A DNA stretch of 64,000 nucleotides from Maritimibacter sp. (GTDB lineage: Bacteria; Pseudomonadota; Alphaproteobacteria; Rhodobacterales; Rhodobacteraceae). Under the pieces are notes generated by a model. The model worked only from the letters and a program-made list of their open reading frames with translations. It did not search any database and was not told where the DNA came from. Both the position numbers and the translations under genes were made by a program. The stretch is from the NCBI GenBank assembly GCA_002695005.1, contig NZNT01000026.1, positions 186,001 to 250,000 on the forward strand, given 5' to 3'. Shown in pieces: positions 8,652 through 17,131 of the stretch; position 1 is the stretch's first letter, and every line of letters starts with the position of its first letter.

Positions 8652-10430
8652 TCAGGCGTCCATCAGCGGGCGGGGGTTTTGCAGGTAGTCGTTCTTCATG
8701 TGGTCGAGCGTCCAGTACGCCAGCCCCATCAATGGCCCGGTCGGGTTGTAGCCGAGGTTCTGGGGGAACAGGCAGGCGCCGAAGACGAAGACGTTGTGGT
8801 GGTCCCACATCTGACCGTAGCGGTTGACCACGCTGGTCGCGGGATCGGTGCCGATCACCGCGCCGCCGGTGTTGTGGGTCGTCTGGTAGGGCACGACGGA
8901 ATAGCTCTCGCCTTCCGCCGCGCGGTTCACCGTGCCGACCGCGCGCACGTTGTCCATGTTGCGCGCGATCTCTTCGGCCTTGGACAGGACATAGGCGCTC
9001 ATCTTGCGGTCGTTCTCGGGGAAGTCGAAGGTCATCCGCAGGAGCGGCTGGCCATAGGCATCCTTGTAGGTCGGATCGAGGTCGAGATAATTCTCGGGCA
9101 CCGCGACCGAGCTTCCGTGACAGACGATCCCGACATGGTGCAGGTAGCTTTCGCGCACCGCCTGCTTCCATTCCGCGCCCCAAGACGGGGTGTCCGGCGG
9201 GGTCGGCTGGTAATTGATCGGGCGCCCGTTGGTCTGGTTCGCGCTGATATAGCCGCCGCCGACGAAACCCAGATCGGTGTGATCGAAATTGTCACCGTTG
9301 AAATCGTCGATGGTCATGCCCAGCGCGCCGGCCCCCATGAAGGGGTTGGACCAGACGTTTTCGTCGAAGAACACGCTGGCGGCCGCGATGGTCTGGTAGG
9401 CATAGTTGCGCCCCACCGTCCCCTCGCCCGTTTCCGGGTCATAGGGCGTGCCCAGCCCGCTCACCAGCATCAGGTGGACGTTCCACAGGGCATAGGCATT
9501 CAGGCAGACGGTATCGGCAGGCTGAAACACTTCCTGCCCATTCTCGTCGATATACGTCACGCCGGTCGCGGTCTTGCCGTCGGCCGATTTCTCGACCCGC
9601 AGAACCTGCGAGTTCATCCGAAGCTCGAAATTCTCGTGGTCCTTGACCACGTCGTAAATGCAGATGATCGGGTCCGCCTTGGCGAAGTAGCCGCAGCCGA
9701 AACGCTCGCAGAACCCGCAATAGGTGCAGGGGTGAAGCTGCGCGCCATAGGCGTTTTCATAGGCCTTGGTCACGTTGGCCGACGGCATGTGAAAAGGGTT
9801 GTAGCCCATCTGCGCGGCGGTATCGCGGAACATCTGCAAGGGCGGCGAGGCCTTCATCGGCGGGTTGGGATAGTCCGCAGATCGCGGCCCCTCGAACGGG
9901 TTGCCGCCCTCCTGTGTCTCGCCGTTCAGATTGCCGGCAACGCCCGCCGTGCCGCAGACCCGGTCGAAGAAATCGAGGTGGGGTTCCAGTTCGTCATAGG
10001 TCACGCCCCAGTCCTGGACGTTCATGCCGTCGAGGATGCTCTCGCCATAGCGTTCGGCGTAGTGGCTGCGCATCTGAAGGTCCGAGGGCAGCGGGCGCCA
10101 GAGCTGGCCGTTCCAGTGGATACCGGCCCCGCCCAGCCCTTTGCCGGGCAGGAACGACCCCAGCCGACGCATGGGCAGCGCGGTCTGATCGGAATTGTTG
10201 CGGAACGACAGCGTCTTGGTCGGCGTGTCGATCATGTGTTCCTTGCGCCGGGCATATTTCAGCTCGTCATGCTCTTCGGGCGCGCCGAAGTTGGTCGCGT
10301 CATGGCGCCAGTCGCCGCGCTCGATCACCACGCAGCGCTGGCCCGCATCGGCCAGTTCCTTGGCGGCGGCGAGGCCGGTCCAGCCCGCCCCCACGATCAC
10401 GACATCGGTTTTGGGAAGTTCCGTGGCCAA
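8652..10430 (-). CDS. GMC-family FAD-dependent dehydrogenase, large subunit
   Basis: Flavoprotein of 592 residues. The N-terminal Rossmann motif is GAGWTG (14-19), with E37 in the VVIERG strand for FAD ribose binding. The C-terminal GMC catalytic pair is probably H519 (TTHNTGG) and N562 (GYNPTGP). A cysteine-rich loop (C235, C238, C241, C246; HPCTYCGFCERFGCG) sits where gluconate/FAD-glucose dehydrogenases carry an Fe-S cluster, so an electron-relay cluster is possible. It has no signal of its own; export would be by hitch-hiking with the Tat-signal subunit encoded 3 nt upstream. Probably oxidises a sugar, sugar acid, polyol or alcohol in the periplasm and passes electrons to the cytochromes downstream. 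Substrate not assignable. Confidence 0.93.
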   Translation of the reverse strand: MATELPKTDVVIVGAGWTGLAAAKELADAGQRCVVIERGDWRHDATNFGAPEEHDELKYARRKEHMIDTPTKTLSFRNNSDQTALPMRRLGSFLPGKGLGGAGIHWNGQLWRPLPSDLQMRSHYAERYGESILDGMNVQDWGVTYDELEPHLDFFDRVCGTAGVAGNLNGETQEGGNPFEGPRSADYPNPPMKASPPLQMFRDTAAQMGYNPFHMPSANVTKAYENAYGAQLHPCTYCGFCERFGCGYFAKADPIICIYDVVKDHENFELRMNSQVLRVEKSADGKTATGVTYIDENGQEVFQPADTVCLNAYALWNVHLMLVSGLGTPYDPETGEGTVGRNYAYQTIAAASVFFDENVWSNPFMGAGALGMTIDDFNGDNFDHTDLGFVGGGYISANQTNGRPINYQPTPPDTPSWGAEWKQAVRESYLHHVGIVCHGSSVAVPENYLDLDPTYKDAYGQPLLRMTFDFPENDRKMSAYVLSKAEEIARNMDNVRAVGTVNRAAEGESYSVVPYQTTHNTGGAVIGTDPATSVVNRYGQMWDHHNVFVFGACLFPQNLGYNPTGPLMGLAYWTLDHMKNDYLQNPRPLMDA

Positions 10431-10433
10431 GGC

Positions 10434-11168
10434 TCAGCCCTCCTCTTGCTGGGTGTCTGCGTCGGAGCCCGTCAGCGCGCGGCTCGTGCTGGCTGACCGG
10501 CTGCTGCCCGGCACATGCGCAATGCCGCGCGGCGGTGCGGGAAAGGGCGCGTTCTTGTCCACGAGGTCCGCGTAGTAGGCATGCGCGCCGGGGAACCCGA
10601 CCATCCGCCAACCGGCGTAGTCCTTGTTCCCGCCGTAGATCGGATCGGAGAAATACCCTTCTTTCACCAGCGACCAGATCTCGTCGAACAGGGTCGTGGC
10701 GGGCACGTCCCCCAGATCGAAATCCTCGCCTTCGGACAGACGCGTCACGAAATCCTCGCGCTCGCTCGCGTCGAGATCGACGAGCCGCGTGTCGCCGCTT
10801 TCGAGCCGCGCGATGCCGGTCCGGATCAGCGTGGCGGGCGTGTGATCGACCTGCCACCCCTGTTCGGGCGCGCCATCACGGAAGGGCCCTTCAAGAAAAA
10901 GACCGGCACCCTTTCCGTAGGGTCCGGCCAATTGAAGATCTATGAAATCGACGACGCCTGCCTGCGATGCACTGGGGAAGTCATCCTCCGGGATCAGCAC
11001 ATCCGCCATGGAGGCGAGGAAGCGCGCCTCGTTCCCGTCAAGGAAGCTCCAGGGCTGTGTGTCGAGATCGGCGTAGCGGTTCTGGGCAAGCGACGCACCG
11101 GGTGTCAGGGCCGCCAGCCCGGATGCACCCAATTGCATGAGCACGGCTCTGCGCGAAAAATTCGGCAT
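10434..11168 (-). CDS. Gluconate 2-dehydrogenase subunit 3-like (gamma) protein, Tat-exported
   Basis: Protein of 244 residues beginning MPNFSRRAVLMQLGASGLAA, a clear twin-arginine signal (SRRAVL) with cleavage near SLAQ. The mature part has the subunit-3 pattern 'FLDGNEARFLASMADVLIPED' and a C-terminal 'YFSDPIYGGNKDYAGWRMVGFPG', both typical of the gluconate 2-dehydrogenase gamma family, which escorts the GMC subunit through Tat. The ATG at 11168 has GGGGGA about 6 nt upstream; an ATG further up at 11210 has none. It is the first gene of the oxidation operon, so the operon promoter should lie in 11169-11237. Confidence 0.9.
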   Translation of the reverse strand: MPNFSRRAVLMQLGASGLAALTPGASLAQNRYADLDTQPWSFLDGNEARFLASMADVLIPEDDFPSASQAGVVDFIDLQLAGPYGKGAGLFLEGPFRDGAPEQGWQVDHTPATLIRTGIARLESGDTRLVDLDASEREDFVTRLSEGEDFDLGDVPATTLFDEIWSLVKEGYFSDPIYGGNKDYAGWRMVGFPGAHAYYADLVDKNAPFPAPPRGIAHVPGSSRSASTSRALTGSDADTQQEEG

Positions 11169-11237
11169 GGTGTCCCCCGTTTTGAGAGCTAGTGATAATT
11201 TAACAGGCACCCCCCGCCCGAAAGTTCCCCGACAATT

Positions 11238-11921
11238 TCAATTCTTGCGGTCTTCAGGTTCATCACTGGACCCTTCGGCTTCGAAGATCGCGTCGACATC
11301 GTCGATAATCTCGTCTTCGACGACGACGATCAGCCGGTTTCCTTTCTCGAGAACGGTGTCGGTATGACCGAGCCGCTCGTCGTCATCCGCGGCGACCCCC
11401 ATCACCCGGCAACGGTCCGGCAGATCGAGGTCCCCGATCGCGCAGCCCGCCAGCCGGTCGCCGATCGAGTAGCCGCGCACGGTCAGGCCATTGCGGAAGC
11501 GCAGTTCCAGCGCCGCGTCGGAGTGGTCTTCGAGCATCCTGAGGAGTGAGCGCGCGAGGGTCTGGTGCGGTGTCACGAGGTCGTCGAGGCCCAGTTCTTC
11601 GCAGACCGCGACGAGTTCCGAGCGCACGATCTGCGGCACCACCCGCTCGAACCCCACAGAGCGGCCCACCACGGCCGCCATGATGTTCACGTCGTCGGTA
11701 TTGGTGAGCAGGATCAACGCATCCGCATGATCCCCGAACGCCTCGCGTTGCACCGTGGGCAGCGAGCCGTCGCCGTGCAGCATCCCGCAATCCAGATCCT
11801 CGGCCACCTGATCCAGCTTCTCGCGATCGGTGTCCACCAGAACGACCGTGTGTCCGGTCTCGATCAACTGCTCTGCGGTGGCCACCCCGAAACGGGACGC
11901 GCCGACAATGACGATTCTCAT
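11238..11921 (-). CDS. trkA: TrkA/KtrA-type K+ uptake regulatory protein
   Basis: Cytosolic gating subunit of 227 residues. The N-terminal RCK/TrkA-N Rossmann domain starts MRIVIVGASRFGVA (GASRFG in place of the usual GxGxxG), with D31 in VLVDTD for adenine-nucleotide ribose binding; a TrkA-C domain covers about 135-210. The C-terminal tail is very acidic. A single RCK unit makes it KtrA/CglK-like rather than the duplicated E. coli TrkA. It follows trkH after 10 nt, so the two form a K+ uptake operon. Confidence 0.9.
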   Translation of the reverse strand: MRIVIVGASRFGVATAEQLIETGHTVVLVDTDREKLDQVAEDLDCGMLHGDGSLPTVQREAFGDHADALILLTNTDDVNIMAAVVGRSVGFERVVPQIVRSELVAVCEELGLDDLVTPHQTLARSLLRMLEDHSDAALELRFRNGLTVRGYSIGDRLAGCAIGDLDLPDRCRVMGVAADDDERLGHTDTVLEKGNRLIVVVEDEIIDDVDAIFEAEGSSDEPEDRKN

Positions 11922-11931
11922 GACATTCTCC

Positions 11932-13374
11932 TTATCTCCAGGTGGCCGGCGACAGCGCGGCGATCACGGCGAGGAACTCCAGCCGGCCCAGAAACATCGC
12001 GGCCGCCAGCACGGCTTTCAGGTGCGGTGCAAGGTCGGGTCCGGTCACGCCCGACGACAGCCCCACCGTGGACAGGGCCGAGACGATGTCGAACAGAGAT
12101 CCCAGTGGCGCTTCGCCCGACATCAGAAAGACGATCCAGGCGACCAGGGCGGTGATGCCGTAACAGGCGACCACGGCGACGAGCGAGATGATCCGCTCCG
12201 ATTTGACCGGCTGCCCCTCCTCTTTCAGATGCGTCACCGCGCGCGGCGGGGTCCGCATGCGCATCAGCGTCAGCCCGATCATCCGCGCCACGCTGATCGC
12301 CCGGTCGATCTTGATCCCCCCGGCAGTGGACCCTACGCCGCCCCCGATGATCATCGCGGTCAGCAGGAACGCGACCACGCCGGGCACGTCCGTCACCACG
12401 GCGACCGAAAAGCCCGCCGTCGTCAAAGCGCTCGTGAAGTTCAGCAGCACATCCGTCAGGGCGGACAGCGGCATCTCCGCACTGACGAAGAACAAGGCTG
12501 TAAGCACGACGAGGCCGGTGATGAACCCGACCATTACGCCGCGCGCATTGGTCTCGCCCAGCGCCGTTCTCAGGCCCTTCCGGCGCCACAGGACATAGAA
12601 CATCAGCGTGACGGTCGTGGACAGGCAGATCAGCATCGTCACGACCTGCGCCAATCGTCCGTAACTGGCGAGGCTGTCGGGTCGCGGGGTGAACCCGCCC
12701 GTCGACACCGCGGTCAGCCCGACGACCACCGCCTCCCACGACGTCGGCAGGAGCGGCAGCAGCACGGCGATGGCAAGGATCGACAGCGCTCCGTAGACGA
12801 TCATCAATTGCCGGGCCTGTTCGCGCGTGGAGCTGAGCAGGTCGCGCTTTTCGATCCCGACTTTGCCCATCGCCTGCGCCGTGGCCCCCGGACCGACGAT
12901 CAGGGCGACACCGGCCACGGCGATGGCGAAGCCACCCGACCATTGCAGCCAGCCGCGCAAGAGGTGCCCGGCGAACGGCCAGTCCATCGTCCCGGTGGCG
13001 ACGGTCAGCCCGGTGGAGGTGATTGCCGAGACGGATTCGAAAACTGCGTCCCATCCGGGCAGACCCAGAACCATGAACGCCGGAACGGGCATCGCCGCGG
13101 CAACGGCGAAGAGCCCCACCAGCGTCACGACAGCCTCGATTCCGCGAAGATCATCCGGCGCCCAGAAGCGCGGCGCGACCAGCCCGACAGCGGCGAAGGC
13201 GACCGTCGGCAGGGCCAGAACGGTCAGCAATTCCCACCGTTGGCCTGCGAGCGCGGCTACCGCCGGAACCCCCGTGATCGCCGCGAGCACGAGCCCGTAG
13301 GAGGCAATCGCGCGCAAGATGCGGTCAGGCCGGGCTTTCCACACGACACTGGATTGGCCTTGAGCCGAACTCAT
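11932..13374 (-). CDS. trkH: TrkH/KtrB-type potassium uptake membrane subunit
   Basis: Ion-conducting protein of 480 residues with about ten hydrophobic helices arranged as four M1-P-M2-like repeats. Selectivity-filter-like segments are visible: SAITSTGLTVATG (first repeat), TAVSTGGFTPR (second), SALTTAGFSVAV (third) and SALSTVGLSSGVTG (fourth), each with the central Gly. The loop GGGVGSTAGGIKIDR follows the third pore segment, as in the family. It probably mediates K+ uptake with the adjacent trkA product. The start MSSAQGQSS is in a short polar N-terminus. Confidence 0.93.
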   Translation of the reverse strand: MSSAQGQSSVVWKARPDRILRAIASYGLVLAAITGVPAVAALAGQRWELLTVLALPTVAFAAVGLVAPRFWAPDDLRGIEAVVTLVGLFAVAAAMPVPAFMVLGLPGWDAVFESVSAITSTGLTVATGTMDWPFAGHLLRGWLQWSGGFAIAVAGVALIVGPGATAQAMGKVGIEKRDLLSSTREQARQLMIVYGALSILAIAVLLPLLPTSWEAVVVGLTAVSTGGFTPRPDSLASYGRLAQVVTMLICLSTTVTLMFYVLWRRKGLRTALGETNARGVMVGFITGLVVLTALFFVSAEMPLSALTDVLLNFTSALTTAGFSVAVVTDVPGVVAFLLTAMIIGGGVGSTAGGIKIDRAISVARMIGLTLMRMRTPPRAVTHLKEEGQPVKSERIISLVAVVACYGITALVAWIVFLMSGEAPLGSLFDIVSALSTVGLSSGVTGPDLAPHLKAVLAAAMFLGRLEFLAVIAALSPATWR

Positions 13375-13462
13375 GGCGTTACGTCGGTTTCGGGCAGATC
13401 ATGCACGGCCAACGTGTCGCCGGGCCAAGGGGTTCCGCCATGAATACCGGTCCCTGCCCATG

Positions 13463-13491
13463 AAAAAAGGGGCCACCCGAAGGTGGCCCCC
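13463..13491 (-). terminator. Rho-independent terminator of the PRC-barrel gene
   Basis: Nine-base-pair GC stem GGGGCCACC / GGTGGCCCC (13469-13477 with 13482-13490) around a CGAA tetraloop. Read on the minus strand it is followed by six T (complement of AAAAAA at 13463-13468). It lies 26 nt beyond the stop of the PRC-barrel gene. Confidence 0.9.
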
Positions 13492-13516
13492 AGTTTTCCG
13501 ACAAGAGAAAGCGGGA

Positions 13517-15100
13517 TTATACGTCGTCCCAGGTTTCCATGCTTTCGAGGTCTTCCTGGGTGTGGTCGGTCGAAACCTCGATCGCGTTCATCCCTTCACC
13601 GTTCTGCTGGATGTCCAGCTCATCGAAGGGAAGTGCGACCGGCTTCTCACCGATGCCGAGGAAGCCGCCGACGTCGACGATCACCTGGTCGATCTCACCG
13701 CTGTCGGCGAGAACGAGGGTCGAGACGTCACCGATGCTTTCGCCATTGGTGCCGTAGACGGTCTGGCCTTCCAGCTCGCTGGCGGTCAGCTGCGCCATCT
13801 GGTCGTCGGTCATGGACTCGCCATTACCGGCGTTCTGCGACCCCGCATCGGCCATCTGTTCATCTTCCGAGCGGTCTTCGGACATGTCGTTCTGCGCAGT
13901 TTCTTCGTTCTGCGCGTCTTCGCTCATGTCGTTCTGTGCAGTTTCTTCGTTCTGCGCGTCTTCGCTCATGGCGTTGTCGTTTTCGGCCATGTCCTGCTCT
14001 TGCGAACCGCTTGCCGAGGTCGTGTTCTGCGAGGTCTGCTCGCCTTCGGGCATATCGTTACCCGTCTGCTCGGCGGCACGCGCCTGCTCGGCATAGTCAG
14101 GTGTCATGACCTGATCGCCTTCGGCTTCGGCTTGCGTGCGGTTGAACTCTTCCTCGTCTTCGAGCTTCGAACGGTCGCCCGTGAAGACGATGAAGTATTC
14201 GTTGTCGGCGTCAGCGTCGCTGTCGCGCACGAACCGCAGATCGTCCATCGAGGTTTCGATTTCCTTTTCGCCCATGCCGAGGAAGCCACCGGCATCCAGC
14301 GTGACGGACTTGATCTCGCCTTCGCGGCTGAGAACCACGTTGCCGACGTCGCCCACGCGCTCCCAGTCATTGGAGACTTCGGACATTTCGCCGCTCATGT
14401 TCGCGGTGTCCGTGCCTTCCGCCGGGATGTAGACGGCATGGCCGCTCAGATCCATCGCGCGGATGGTCAGGCCATCTTTCTCGGTCTCGGCGCTGGCAGC
14501 TTGCTGCATGCGCTGGTCTTCGGACTGCATGTCCTCGTTACCGGCATTCGCCTGCTGTTCGTTCTGCTGGTCAGCGTTCATCTGGTCGTTGTCCGCGTTC
14601 GCCTGCTGCTGCTCTTGCTGCATGTCGGCGGCGGACGTCTGACCGCTGGCTTCGGCCGAGGCCTGATCGAATTCTTCGCTCTCTTCGAGCGTCACCTTGT
14701 CGCCGGTGTAGACGACGTAGATTTCGTTCCCGTCAGCGGCTTTCTTGAACTCGACCGACGCGGTCTCGAGGCCGACGCGGTCCTTGTCGCTGGCGGTTTC
14801 GCCGTTCGGGGCGAAGACCACGGTCGCGATGTCGCCGTTGTTGCCGACGAACACGTCTTCGACCGAACCGATTTCGGTCCAGCTGTCAGGCACTTCGGAA
14901 ACTTCCATGCCTTCGACGTTCTGGCTTTCGCCTTCCGCCGGCATGTAAACCGTCGCGCCCATCATGTTGCTGGCGCGGAATTCCTGATCACCGACCGTGA
15001 CCTGCATCTGGGCTTCGTTGGAGTTGCCCGTGTGCTGCTCCGCGTAAAGCGGCATCGCAGTCAGGGCGGCGATTGCGGTCGTCGTGAGAATGCGTCTCAT
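13517..15100 (-). CDS. Exported PRC-barrel repeat protein
   Basis: Highly acidic protein of 527 residues with a signal peptide (MRRILTTTAIAALTAMPLYA). It contains three PRC-barrel-like units, each recognised by 'Y.PAEG/NGES.....G.V..VV...G.I..V.(L)DVGGFLGIGEK' (first near 40-130, second near 210-310, third near 430-500). The units are linked by Gln/Asn/Asp/Glu-rich low-complexity stretches, one with an exact 14-residue tandem repeat (NDMSEDAQNEETAQ). The start at 15100 has AGGAGT 7 nt upstream. PRC barrels are small beta-barrels found in photosynthetic reaction centre H subunits and RimM; exported versions of this type are common in alphaproteobacteria but uncharacterised. Function not assigned; a periplasmic or surface binding role is possible. 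Confidence 0.85.
   Translation of the reverse strand: MRRILTTTAIAALTAMPLYAEQHTGNSNEAQMQVTVGDQEFRASNMMGATVYMPAEGESQNVEGMEVSEVPDSWTEIGSVEDVFVGNNGDIATVVFAPNGETASDKDRVGLETASVEFKKAADGNEIYVVYTGDKVTLEESEEFDQASAEASGQTSAADMQQEQQQANADNDQMNADQQNEQQANAGNEDMQSEDQRMQQAASAETEKDGLTIRAMDLSGHAVYIPAEGTDTANMSGEMSEVSNDWERVGDVGNVVLSREGEIKSVTLDAGGFLGMGEKEIETSMDDLRFVRDSDADADNEYFIVFTGDRSKLEDEEEFNRTQAEAEGDQVMTPDYAEQARAAEQTGNDMPEGEQTSQNTTSASGSQEQDMAENDNAMSEDAQNEETAQNDMSEDAQNEETAQNDMSEDRSEDEQMADAGSQNAGNGESMTDDQMAQLTASELEGQTVYGTNGESIGDVSTLVLADSGEIDQVIVDVGGFLGIGEKPVALPFDELDIQQNGEGMNAIEVSTDHTQEDLESMETWDDV
13887..13970. repeat. 42-bp in-frame tandem repeat in PRC-barrel gene
   Basis: Two adjacent 42-bp units (13887-13928 and 13929-13970) differ by one base (C to T at position 9 of the second copy). 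Each encodes 14 residues, NDMSEDAQNEETAQ, in a linker of the PRC-barrel protein; a partial third copy follows in the protein (NDMSED). Length change by slippage would keep the frame. Confidence 0.9.
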
Positions 15101-15525
15101 GATGACTCCTTTCGATCTTTTCTGCATCGGTCAGGGCGTCGTCCGGCCCGTGACCTTCAGCCCAAAAACACCCTCCCCCCGGTGAGTCGTTCCAAACGTT
15201 TTTCGGAAAAATTCCTGCGGAACCCCGCGCCGGGACGTCGCGTTTGCGCGGGCTCCGGCCGGGGGCGGCTCCTGCGTCCACCTGGCGAAACGCCCTCTCC
15301 CGCGCCCCATGCGTGGCAGACAGTGATGCGCGCGCGCGCGTGTACGCGAACCAGTTTTCGAGCCATCAGTTGCGATCGTTTTTTTTTCATCCAGCCCGAA
15401 ACCTCTCCTCACGAATTGGCGTTCCGGCTCAAGACTTCGCGAGGATCAAATTGGTGGTCGCGCCAGCCTGACGTCACCGACGCCCGACCTCGCAAGGATG
15501 CGGAATTGGAAGAGGAGTGAGTGTC
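15101..15525. promoter_or_regulatory. Divergent intergenic region, PRC-barrel gene / symporter operon
   Basis: This 425-base region separates the PRC-barrel gene (minus) from the symporter operon (plus) and should hold both promoters. It contains an alternating purine-pyrimidine run of CG/TG steps at about 15327-15347, a T9 run near 15379, and AGGAG at 15513-15517 as the symporter ribosome site. I find no clear sigma-70 hexamer pair. The small reading frames in it are low-complexity and are not called. Confidence 0.45.
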
Positions 15526-17127
15526 TTGGGAAACGCACAATTTGAACTGAGCTGGATCGACTACGCCATCGTGGCGGTCTATTTCATCGGGATCATCGCG
15601 CACGGCATCTACGTTTCGAAAAAGCTCGAAGGCGGCTCCGAGAGCTACTTCCTCGCCGGCCGTTCTCTGCCCTGGTATCTCATCGGCTTCTCGCTTTTCG
15701 CGTCCAACATGTCCGGGTCGAGTTTCGTGGGCCTCATGGGCGGCGCCTATGGCAACGGGGTCGCGATCTTCAACTACGAATGGACGGCGTCGCTTGTCCT
15801 GATCCTGTTCGCGATCTTCATCCTGCCGTCCTTTCTGCGGGCCAATATCACGACCGTCCCCATGTTCCTCGAAGAACGCTACGACGTCCGGTCCCGCCGG
15901 GCGTTTTCTTTGTTCACCATCCTCGCGATCATGTTCATCGACACCGCTGGCGCACTCTATGCGGGCGGGCTCGTGATCTCGAGCGTGACCGGGTATCTCA
16001 ACCTCTGGACGGCGGTGGCCGTGCTCGCACTCGTCGCGGGTATCTATACGATCCTCGGGGGTCTCTCCGCCGTGGTCGTGACCGACACTGTGCAGGCGAT
16101 CCTGCTCATCATCGCCGCTGCCGCGCTCTTCTGGCTCGGCCTGAACGAGATCGGCGGCTGGAAAGAGCTGTTCATCGACGTGCCGGAGGAGAAACAACAC
16201 CTCATCCTGCCAGCCGACAACGATTTCCTGCCCTGGACCGGGCTATGGGGCGTCGTGCTTCTGGGGTTCTACTACTGGACCATCAACCAGTTCGTCGTGC
16301 AGCGCACGCTGGGCGCCAAGGACCTCAAGGAAGGTCAGGTCGGCGCACTGTTCGCGGGTTTCCTGAAGCTGCCGAACCTGTTCCTCATGATCCTGCCGGG
16401 CATCATCGCGCTCAAGCTCTATCCTGACCTCGAAACCCCCGACCTCGCCTTTCCGACACTGGCGTTCGAGCTGATGCCCATCGGCGTGCGGGGCCTGATC
16501 ATGGCCGCACTCATCGCCGCGATCATGTCCTCGCTCGACTCCGCGCTGAACTCGGCGGCGACCCTCGTGGTCAAGGACTTCCTCGAGCCGGTGTGGAAAG
16601 TGAAGGAAGAGCGGCAGGTCTGGTTCGGCCGCGTCGTCACGGGCCTCGTCATGGTGTTCGGTGCGGTCTACGCCCCCTCGATCGCCAGCTTCGAAAGCCT
16701 GTTCGAATACTTCCAGTCGTCGCTGTCCTACATCATCCCGACCATCGTCGTCGTCTACATCCTTGGCCTTTTCGTGCCCTGGCTGAACGGCACCGGCGCG
16801 TTCTGGGCGATCGTCGTGGGCCTCGTGATCGGCATCCCGCTCTTTATCCTCAAGGAGGTGACGGGCATCTGGGAAAGCTGGGGCCTGCCCGAGATCCACT
16901 ACACCGTCATGTCGTCCATCATGATGTTGATCGGGATCATCGTTCACTTCGGCCTGTCGGCCATGACCCGGCAGGATGTGAGCGAGGACACCAAGAACCT
17001 CGTCTGGTCCGTCTCGGAATCCAAGAAGGTCTTTACCCAGTGGGAGAAACCGCTTTGGAAAGACCGGACCCTCTGGGCAGGTTTCCTGATCATCGGCACC
17101 ATCGGCTTCGTGATCTGGTTCGCCTGA
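15526..17127 (+). CDS. Sodium:solute symporter (SSS/SLC5 family)
   Basis: Permease of 533 residues with about 13-14 hydrophobic helices, resembling SSS/SLC5 Na+-coupled transporters, nearest in style to the sugar-transporter (SGLT-like) branch. Typical segments are DYAIVAVYF in helix 1, SYFLAGRSLPWYLIGFSLFA (residues about 35-55), FASNMSGSSFVG at the substrate site, and AAIMSSLDSALNSAATLVVKD near residue 335, the conserved Na2-site region. The TTG at 15526 is chosen because AGGAG ends 8 nt before it; a GTG at 15517 is an in-frame alternative. It is the first gene of an operon with MscS, Gfo/Idh and SDR genes, suggesting import of a sugar or sugar derivative (inference). Confidence 0.9.
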   Translation: MGNAQFELSWIDYAIVAVYFIGIIAHGIYVSKKLEGGSESYFLAGRSLPWYLIGFSLFASNMSGSSFVGLMGGAYGNGVAIFNYEWTASLVLILFAIFILPSFLRANITTVPMFLEERYDVRSRRAFSLFTILAIMFIDTAGALYAGGLVISSVTGYLNLWTAVAVLALVAGIYTILGGLSAVVVTDTVQAILLIIAAAALFWLGLNEIGGWKELFIDVPEEKQHLILPADNDFLPWTGLWGVVLLGFYYWTINQFVVQRTLGAKDLKEGQVGALFAGFLKLPNLFLMILPGIIALKLYPDLETPDLAFPTLAFELMPIGVRGLIMAALIAAIMSSLDSALNSAATLVVKDFLEPVWKVKEERQVWFGRVVTGLVMVFGAVYAPSIASFESLFEYFQSSLSYIIPTIVVVYILGLFVPWLNGTGAFWAIVVGLVIGIPLFILKEVTGIWESWGLPEIHYTVMSSIMMLIGIIVHFGLSAMTRQDVSEDTKNLVWSVSESKKVFTQWEKPLWKDRTLWAGFLIIGTIGFVIWFA

Positions 17128-17131
17128 TCTT

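Noticed and set aside
11830-13443. 537-codon plus-strand frame opposite trkH/trkA
   Set aside because: Low-complexity Arg/Gln/Gly/His protein antisense to well-supported trkH; no ribosome site.
13887-13970. CRISPR-like repeat
   Set aside because: Two adjacent in-frame 42-bp units without spacers inside a coding region; a protein repeat.
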